Part shown: piece after piece, positions 57,067 through 64,000 of the stretch
Numbering within the stretch: the stretch's first letter is position 1
Layout: each line of letters opens with the position of its first letter
From: Calocera cornea HHB12733
Lineage: Eukaryota; Basidiomycota; Dacrymycetes; Dacrymycetales; Dacrymycetaceae
Assembly: GCA_001632435.1 (NCBI GenBank)
Contig: KV423995.1
Location: forward strand, 32,957 to 96,956
Reading direction: 5' to 3'
Length of the DNA stretch: 64,000 nucleotides
Translations under genes and position numbers: made by a program
The notes under the pieces: model-generated
What the model was told of the DNA's origin: nothing
The model's input: the letters and a program-made list of their open reading frames with translations, nothing else
Databases searched by the model: none

Positions 57067-58175
57067 CTAAGCCGAGAGCTCCCTGACGGTCTTGATGGCG
57101 TCCGCAACGGACTCCGCAAGGGAGATGTATTTCAGCCCGAGGATCCTGTTGGCCTTACTCGAGTCGGGACCAGAGGCGGACCCGCGCTCGACGCCGGGGA
57201 CACCGCGGGGAATCCCTTCGATCTTGGGCTCGACGCTCGCGACCGTGTCGAGGACGTCCTGCCAGAAGAAGGTACCGGCCGAGATGATCAGGCGTTCTTC
57301 GGACGCCTCGGCCACTTGCAGCGCCCGCACATGCCCGGTGGCAGTATCGCGCACGTCAATCCATGCCCCGCCTTCGTTCCCCAGCGCCTTGGCGTCCCGC
57401 TCCTGCATGAGGTTGCCGTACAGGAAGCTTTGCGGCTTGCCGTTAGTCTGGGCAACGTCAGTCTCTGCCAATCGATCGGCCAAGCAGTTCACGCACTTCG
57501 TGGATGAGCGGCCCAAACACGTAAGGCGGGAGGATGGTCGTCAGGTCCCACTTGATCTCCCTCTTGTGCAGACCGTAGAACAGCCACGCCTCCTTCTCCG
57601 CCAGCGCCTTGGCAGCAAAGTAGAAGAGGTACGCAGGGGCACCCTCCTTGTTCTTCGTCACCTCGTCAATCGCATACTCGTTCCAGTCTTTGTCGGTGTA
57701 CGTGTAGCTGTTGCCGTGCGGCTGCATGAGCGCAACGACGGACGAGGTCACGATGACGCGCTTGACGGAGGTGCCGTGCTTGAGCACACTTTCGAGGAGG
57801 GTCTTGGTGGCCTCGATGGCAGGGACGACAACCTCTGAAGCAGGATCAGCTATCAACCGCCTTTTCGTCAACTGCCTGCGGCTCACCATCGTAAGTGCCT
57901 GTAAAGGTCACGGGCGAAGCAGTATGGAGCACCGCGTCAACGCCGACCACACTCTTGTCAAACGCGCCTGGGGCGGTGATATCGGCCACCTCCTCGATCT
58001 CGAGCTTGTCGCCGTACTGGGCGAACTTGCGCTTCAGGTAGTCACCTTTGGAGGCGGAGCGGACGGTGCCGCGGACGGAGTATCCCGCCTCGAGCAGGTA
58101 CCGCAGGATCCAGACAGCGATGAAGCCGTTGGCACCGGTGAGGAGGACCTTGGAGGGGGCGTTGACGACGGTCAT
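57067..58175 (-). CDS. extended SDR reductase, paralogue of the gene at 15313
   Basis: Exons 58175-57887, 57834-57497 and 57447-57067 close in frame to 335 residues. The Rossmann motif is LLTGANGFIAVWILR, followed by RGTVRSASK. The active site is TSSVVAL with YFAAKALAE (Tyr, Lys). The substrate half shows PYVFGPLIHE and TNGKPQSFLYG. Exon lengths are 289, 338 and 381 nt against 292, 338 and 384 in the paralogue 41 kb away, with both introns in the same phase. The likely start is MTVVNAPSKVLLTG at 58175, by alignment to the paralogue. An upstream in-frame Met at 58298 would add a 41-residue Pro/Lys-rich leader. The substrate is not predictable; GRE2-like carbonyl reduction is likely. Confidence 0.88.
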
Positions 58176-59458
58176 ATTGGTGCTAGTTGGGCGGGAAGAG
58201 GAGCGGGGTGTTGGCTTGGGAGGTTGCTGCGGTTTGGCTTGGGGCTTTTCCGGTTCGGTTTTGGGTTGAAGGCAGAAGAGACGTGCCAGCCAGCTCATGC
58301 TTTATAGATAACCAGCCCCCCATATCCAGAAGTCACTTTTATAAGCAGAGAGCGGCCTAGATAGATCTCAACGGCCTGTGGCAAGAGCAGCAATAGGGTC
58401 GAGCGAGACGATTACTAATCAAAGAGGGACGCGTATCGTCTTGACACGCGCCTAGAACACCCCAAAGCGCCAAGAGGACCTTCCAGGACGGCTCCCAGGT
58501 GCGCCCATGATGGTCGGCTCTAGGGTTTCGTGCCGTATCCGGGTGTGTTGGAGGGGGCTGGAAGGCTCATGCCAAAGTCTCGAAGCTTAGCAAGAGGTTG
58601 GCAGGGTTTCGTGGGAGCAAGAGGGACGTGGTCAGCGGCACAATCCCCGCGGAAGTGTGGGCTGGACCCCTGCTGATTCAGCAGAAACGCGTCGAGATGA
58701 GCTATTATTGGAGCCTTTGCTGACAAAGTCACATCGTGCCCTGCGCGGGCATCGCTGGTGGCTAACGCGTCCAACGCACTACACGCTTATCTAGGATCCC
58801 GCCAAGACAACATCTGGCTTAGGGATGATTAGTGGTCCAGACCGAACCACGAAACGCAGTGGTCTTGTGGTCCAGTCCGAGACTGGTCCGGTCCTACTGT
58901 ATGTAGGTCCAGGACGGCACTGAGAGTTTTGGAAATCGTGAACTGGTTCAGGACCAAGCTGAAATGGTGCCGGACTGAACCGGACTGAACCGGACTACAA
59001 TCATCACTAACCTTTGCGGACAGAATCAGAGCTTGCCCCACGCAAAAAATGTGTCGTTTCCGGGTGATATGTTGGGGTCATGAGCGCATTACCGACATGC
59101 AGTGGCCCTTGACTGGTGATACGGTAACAGCGCTGTAGATGAACGTGAGGTACGGTACAGTAGTATGCAGAGGAGAGCGTGGCCGAGCAGCTCGCTTCCC
59201 GGAACTCTCGGCTTTCAGCACTCCTCCCTTGGCCCTCCCCTCCTTCCCGCATGCGATGTATGCTAATGACTGGATAGCAACATACATATAACCCGCGCAA
59301 GTGACTCGGTAATTATTCCTAATATTTAGTGATACAGCACAGTCACGAACCAATTGTGAACGAAATCGTTAGACGAATATGAGGAAGACGAGGACAATGT
59401 AGAACTGAACAGTTCAGATTGCGACACGCCACGGCCGAAACAGGGTGTCTGTTGCCAA
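58176..59458. other. 1.3 kb intergenic region with degenerate repeats
   Basis: This lies between the second SDR gene and the methyltransferase tail. It contains the GGTCC/GGACC-rich repeat patch at 58831-58996. No supported gene was found; short minus-strand frames of 70-97 codons lack recognisable content. Confidence 0.4.
58831..58996. repeat. degenerate GGTCC / CCGGACTGAA repeat patch
   Basis: GTGGTCCAGACCGAACCAC, GTGGTCCAGTCCGAGACTGG, GGTCCGGTCC and GGTCCAGGACGG lie within 100 bp. A tandem CCGGACTGAA (two full copies and a partial third) follows at about 58971-58995. Several units are near-palindromic. It may be a decayed element or a simple-sequence expansion. Confidence 0.7.
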
Positions 59459-61246
59459 TTACAGCCGGGCACCCGCGGCCCAGGGGCGTTGAAAGATCAT
59501 GATAGCTACTCTCGACCCGTTGTACATGTAGGGCCCGGGGGATGATCTGAAAGTCTCCTTAGACAGTATCTGGATGGGAAAAACCCGCTACTCACAACAT
59601 GTGGAGGTCCCTCAACTGATGGAACTCCTCCACCCATTCGGGGATATTGATCTTCTGCCGCAGCCCTCGCTCACCGGCCTTACTGTTCTTCTCGATTTCA
59701 GCATTCTCTTGGTAAAGCGAGGACAGGATGCGGCTCTCCATCGCGTTCGCGCCTAACGCTAGAGTGCGCCACCAGCGATGCGCCATCTTCTCATCATCCG
59801 GCTCCATGGTCGACACCTCCATATGGTATACATCAATGCCTTCTATTGTTGGAATCCTGCCCAAGGCAGCAAGGACATGGTCGGCCCAGTCCCGCTGCGC
59901 TTTGTTGGCATCGCGGATACCCTTCATCTGGAGCATGTCTTGAAATGCACGATCGTAGGTATAGCGTCTTTGTGACTCGAACGGAGCTATATACTCGAAG
60001 ACGGGAGGGAACCACCCATCATCGACAAGCTGAAAGATGCTATCAGCAAAACCCATCAAATCATAAGGGCGTGGCATCTCGCCTCAAAGATGCCGCCAGG
60101 AGCGAGCAGAGCTGTGACGTTTTCAAGAACCTCAGGCCACTACGTGGTCCGTCAGTGTGGGATCACCAGTCAGGACAAAATACTCACCTCCTCCCAACGG
60201 ATAGCCAAAGCCATGTTTGCCATTCGAATGTAGTCATACTGCCTGTCTCGCAGGGCCTGCGGTAACATCCCATTGCGCGGTACCCCGGCCAAAGTAGCAA
60301 CGAGCGGTCCAGCAGAGGACAGATGGGGGGGGTTGCACAATAGGTTTCCTTCAGTGAAATGCACCCGCGGCCCAAGTCCTGGAAGAAGAAGATTATGGAA
60401 ATCAAAAGCGAAGAACTCGGCGTTCTGGATTAGGAACGGTAAGTTGCACATCCACCAGCCACCCTCAGGAGCTTACCGGCCAGTAATCTTTAGCATCCCG
60501 GATCCAGTAGCCATAGCCCGCTCCGATATCGAGAACGCTCACGGGCGGTCGGCCGTGAGTGCTCTTCCAGTCGTGAAATGTAGGTCCAATATACACGCGA
60601 TCGATGCCATTCGACCTCATTCGACTGTATATGAGGCCATACAAGTACTTCTCCCTGAAAGTAAGAGTGAGCGCCGGGAGTTCCAAAGCGAGTCGCGACA
60701 TGAGGTCTCTTACAGTCGTCTTGCTTCTTCACCCACGTCAAGGGGATATGAAAGATGCACAAGCTGGCGATTATTCTGATCTGGCATATCTCGCGCATGT
60801 ACGGGTAGTTTCCGGCGAGTCGTTCGTTTCTTGTAGGTTTCGCCGGGCCAGGGTTCTCCCTCCTGCTCGGAATCCGACAGAAAGTCTGGATTCGGAACCC
60901 TTAGAGGTGCTCCCGTCGAAGGCGAGGCTACAGAGAACGGCCCTGCGCGAGTAGCACGGCTCGGGAGCCGTGCATCGATGGGCAGAGAGCTGTTAGGTGG
61001 GATGAAGGTTTGATGTCGCCTCGAGCCCGCGGCGGCGGACGGCATGGTTGGCAATTCTGGGACGGGAGGAAACATTGTCGATGGACCGCGAGTCCGTGAG
61101 CTGCCCATTTGGTCTGTGCGGCTACCAGCTGCGGTGGAGTCGGTCGAGGTAGGATTGGTTACGGTGGGGACCGAGGTCCGGGAACGACTGGAAAATGGCG
61201 CGAGGCGACGGCGAACGAATCCCTGGCTGTCAGGAGCGGCAGCCAT
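59459..61246 (-). CDS. SAM-dependent class I methyltransferase
   Basis: Six exons close in frame: 61246-60714, 60654-60477, 60424-60188, 60139-60083, 60029-59596 and 59546-59459, giving 508 residues. The first 170 residues are a disordered Ser/Pro/Thr-rich leader. The methyltransferase fold starts with VSVLDIGAGYGYWI (motif I, SAM-binding), after EKYLYGLIYSRM. NAEFFAFDFHN corresponds to motif II and VLENVTALLAPGG to the late motifs. The C-terminal part holds GWFPPVFEYIAPF and a helical end. The layout is that of the many fungal class I methyltransferases with LaeA-like relatives, but no substrate can be named. The fourth intron (60030-60082) has a GC donor. An upstream Met at 61339 would add 31 residues. 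Confidence 0.8.
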
Positions 61247-62173
61247 CGTATGCGTGTGTGGGTGGGAGTTGAAATCGTCTGTTCTATAGGTGAAAGCTTC
61301 AGAGCGCTGGGCGTTAGTACCAGTTTCCAAGTCATGCACTTCTGGGTTCGCTGGTAGACCTTATTCCGATGGTCATAGACACAGGTCAAGCGCCTTGGTG
61401 AACGCGAACGGCGAACGCGAGGCGGGGAAAGGGGCTAGGAGAATTCGAGGGGATACCATCGGATGAGAGATAAGGCGCTTGTCGGTGTTTTGCGCCGATG
61501 GCCCAAATGCGGCAAAGGGCTCAGGAATACAGGGCTGCGGATGGGAGGCACTGCGATGGCGTGGTCAATTGACCAGTGCTAACGCGCACATACTCAGGCG
61601 CCCCGCCATCATCAAGATAACGAAATCCGTACGTGCCAACCAGCAGCAGTACCGAAGTCTCCCTCAACTGTCAAGATCATTCATCGCCGAGGCCAAAGCG
61701 GATTCCAAGGTCAACCGCACCAAGCGCATTAATTCGACTTCTCCTGTGCCCAAAAGGTCTATTGCATCCCCAGACTGATGGATGAGATCAGATAGACCAC
61801 ACCATGCTTCGATGCTGGCTCTGTCGAAAGCATATCAGAAGATCGTCTCGAGATTCGCGGTGCTTCAGCCCAGCCAGCGGAGCCCATGAGGAGCCTCCCT
61901 CGAGCCTCATGTAGGAACCTCATATAGGAAGCACGCGCGTTCCTTGACCATACCATGAGGACAGGTCACATGGAGAGCACCGCCGCGAGAGCCGCGATCA
62001 AAGCCAGGACCGAATGTTGAAGCCCTTTGATTGCAGTCGCCCTGCGCCCGGAGTTGTCGGAGATTAATTATCCGTGAAATGCACAGCCACTCCCTTTCCC
62101 AAATTTCGCGCCAAAGCGGGTCGACCGCGCCGCCTCGACCCTCTCATCAGCGCCTCTTGATGACCTCGCGACC
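61247..62173. promoter_or_regulatory. divergent promoter region methyltransferase / mL40
   Basis: A 927-bp bidirectional region. A 99-codon frame at 61479-61778 (plus) has no recognisable content. No supported gene. AT-rich CGTGAAATGCACAG region near 62070 precedes the mL40 start. Confidence 0.35.
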
Positions 62174-62755
62174 ATGTTCAACACCTATCTACGCGTTCGC
62201 CCACAGCGAGTTCTCGCTATACCCTCGGTGCTTACCCGGTCATATGCTGCTAAGGCCAGGACGGGGAAGAGAGGAGAAAGGCCGACGGGCGACCAGCGTA
62301 TCAACATCATGAAGCACGCTCTGTATCCGCCCGTACCGATGGGCCGAAAGGGCCCCTCACCGATTGGCACATACCGATCAGATGTCCGAAAGCTCCTCGA
62401 GGTTGTCATACCTGGTGCGGAGGTCCACGAGACGATCACGCGCGCATGGATGCTCCACCAGCGGGAGCTCCGAGAGGCACGCGAGGAGGACCTGCGCCGG
62501 AAGTTCGAGTGCATGAAGGAGGCGCTCGATGAGCTGGAGAGGGTGGACGACAAGCTATACAAGATGGCGATCTACAAGCCGAACGTCAGAAAGCTCACTG
62601 AGGAGGAGAGGGAGGCCATGAAGGGCGTCCGGGGGCATGCTGCAAGACGCGCGGTCGAGGCGAAGAACGAGAGGTTGTTTCCACGAGAACTGCGTCTACC
62701 GACAGACACACCGAGAAGAGACGGTTGGGATCATGACTGGAAGGCAAAGCAGTGA
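62174..62755 (+). CDS. MRPL28: mitochondrial large-subunit ribosomal protein mL40 (MRPL28)
   Basis: One exon, 193 residues. The N-terminus (RVRPQRVLAIPSVLTRSYAAK) is a basic, hydroxylated mitochondrial presequence ending in RSYA. The core matches the mL40 family: THETITRAWMLHQRELREARE, given here in part as ITRAWMLHQRELREAR, then FECMKEALDELERVDDKLY. The C-terminus shows ELRLPTDTPRRDGWDHDW, the family end. It acts in the mitochondrial large ribosomal subunit. Normal length and intact. Confidence 0.85.
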   Translation: MFNTYLRVRPQRVLAIPSVLTRSYAAKARTGKRGERPTGDQRINIMKHALYPPVPMGRKGPSPIGTYRSDVRKLLEVVIPGAEVHETITRAWMLHQRELREAREEDLRRKFECMKEALDELERVDDKLYKMAIYKPNVRKLTEEEREAMKGVRGHAARRAVEAKNERLFPRELRLPTDTPRRDGWDHDWKAKQ

Positions 62756-62967
62756 GGCATTGGAAGCATACTAGCGGGGTGTGGGATGTGTACTGGGTAC
62801 GCCTTGTCGCCTGCTGGCCCGGACAATCCTTCTGACCATGTCCCAGTCGGCTGATGTTAGCCCACCGAACGCACCGCAGTGTTTCTTCGGGGGCACGAGT
62901 GACATCAGATCATTAATTCATGGTCTTACACCTCGTGTAATACTACTCATCGAACATTTCTCGTTAC

Positions 62968-64000
62968 TTACGCAACAGGTTCCTTGGTGTCCATGTCCGT
63001 CGGATCTGGCAGAGCCTTCGCCGCGCTCCGCTGCTCCCTCGCGAACGCGACGGCATGTTTCCTGCCCTTCTCCACATCGACGCCGAACCAGATGACCAAG
63101 CTCGCGGCCGTGCAGAGGGCGAACAGGAAGGGGAACCCGTCCCAATTGTTGCCTGTGTTGTTGATGATGGCCTGGATAACGTTCGGGCCGATCATGCTGC
63201 TGGCGCGGTTGGACAGCCCGAACAGCCCGAAGTACATGTTGTCGAAGCCCGGCGGGGTCAGCTCCGCCATCATCGTCTGCGAGAAGGCGTAGTACGGCGC
63301 CTGGAATAGGCCGAAGACGACGTTATATGCCCAGAACTCCCATGAGTTGTGGAAGCCGAAGCGGTTCGTCCATAGACCGATCATGCCCCACAGAGGGATG
63401 AAGATAGTAAAGACGTTGGTGACGACGAACATGGGCTTGGTCTTGATCTGCACACCCATGATCAGGAAACACACCCAAGTACCACATTGAAATGACAGAC
63501 CTTCCAGTATCGCTGGATATACCAAAATCCGCCGGTGCTGATGATCGAAGTGATAGCTTGTGCCAGCCCGAGATACGTGTTCTGCAAGAACGAGAACTGG
63601 TACAGGTCGTTCTGGCAGATCGATACCAACGTCCCGGTCGTATTCAAGCCCTGTGTCAGACCCCGTCAGCTGGTGATGTGATCGCAAAGCGTGAAGCGGG
63701 ACGAACATCCGCGAGCAGGAAGAAGGAGAAGAGGTAGAGGAACGTGTACGGCAGCTTGCGGTACTGTTTGCAGGCTTGCCAGATCTGTGCGGTGTTAGTC
63801 GCCGCATGTCCGTGAAGCATTGCACGGCGCACCTGCTTCCATCCTATTGTGAGATACCACTCTCCCTTGGGCAGCGGAGGGCCTGGACGAGGTTGCTGAT
63901 AGATGACTGCTCGGGGATTAGGGAAGCTCCGTCGTGCTCTAAACGCGCGACTTACACCACCAGATACCAAGAATGACCCAGTATGCATTCGTGCTAAACA
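62968..64000 (-). CDS. ATG22: ATG22, vacuolar amino-acid effluxer (partial)
   Basis: ATG22 is an MFS transporter that exports amino acids from the vacuole after autophagic breakdown. The gene reads right to left and its N-terminal half lies beyond 64000. Seen in order are WYLTIGWKQ, YLFSFFLLAD, TLVSICQNDLYQFSFLQN, WYIQRYWK, VFTIFIPLWGMIGLW, and FGLFQAPYYAFSQTMMAEL. ELTPPGFDNMYFGLFGLSNRAS is the family's strongest signature, quoted here as PPGFDNMYFGLFGLSNR. The last helices are FLFALCTAASLVIWFGV, then a basic cytoplasmic tail. Introns lie near 63440-63500, 63655-63700 and 63785-63830. No break is visible in the part present. Confidence 0.9.

Noticed and set aside
60083..60139. Apparent frameshift in the methyltransferase
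   Set aside because: A GC-AG intron restores the frame with conserved residues on both sides, so I call an intron rather than a broken gene.
1..64000. CRISPR arrays, operons, rRNA genes
   Set aside because: The sequence is eukaryotic with spliced genes; no such structures were seen, and the 51-bp and 174-bp repeats lack spacer organisation.

Overview
The window is nuclear DNA of a basidiomycete fungus, probably from the Agaricomycotina. Genes are dense, GC-rich and split by many 45-90 nt GT-AG introns with CTRAY-like branch points. The protein set is fungal: KOG1/Raptor, FAB1 with a FYVE domain, an NPC1-type sterol transporter, COP9 subunit 2, LTV1, ATG22, a basidiomycete-type alpha-kinase and a basidiomycete integrase-core protein. 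A yeast-like lineage such as Tremellomycetes is possible, but that is a guess. One 100-N assembly gap lies at 10722-10821.

Region 1 (1-9.7 kb) looks accessory. It holds an alpha-type protein kinase with an N-terminal zinc finger (minus strand), a divergent intact gene of the DDE integrase-core family (plus), and a protein of unknown function with a 58-residue tandem repeat (minus). A small membrane protein gene (plus) follows. Eight near-identical copies of a 22-25 nt motif (TGGTTTGTTGAAATCG, a variable dinucleotide, then CTGC) are scattered through this block. They lie in an exon, in an intron and between genes, in both orientations, and I found no full copy in the remaining 54 kb. This is the most unusual signal in the window.

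Region 2 (10-24 kb) contains an NPC1 homologue interrupted by the assembly gap, an extended SDR reductase, a Ser-rich single-pass surface protein with a signal peptide, a small orphan gene and COP9 subunit CSN2. There are long gene-poor stretches at 9.5-10.5, 16.4-18.3 and 19.8-21.1 kb.

Region 3 (24-48 kb) is compact and housekeeping: KOG1, Rab GDI, LTV1, FAB1/PIKfyve, a Gfo/Idh/MocA oxidoreductase, a CMP/dCMP-type deaminase and a GATA-type zinc-finger protein. KOG1 (TORC1), FAB1 (PI(3,5)P2), NPC1 (sterol export), GDI (Rab recycling) and ATG22 (vacuolar amino-acid export) all act at the vacuole or endomembranes. I see no sign of operon-like organisation, so this is probably coincidence.

Region 4 (48-64 kb) has a long low-complexity Ser/Pro-rich protein, a 3.5 kb stretch without a convincing gene, a voltage-sensor-like four-helix membrane protein, a second SDR paralogous to that at 15-16 kb (same intron positions), a methyltransferase with a probable GC-AG intron, mitochondrial ribosomal protein mL40, and ATG22 running off the right edge.

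Exon boundaries were read by eye from splice motifs and frame continuity. Exact boundaries and N-termini are given where frames close consistently and flagged where they do not.
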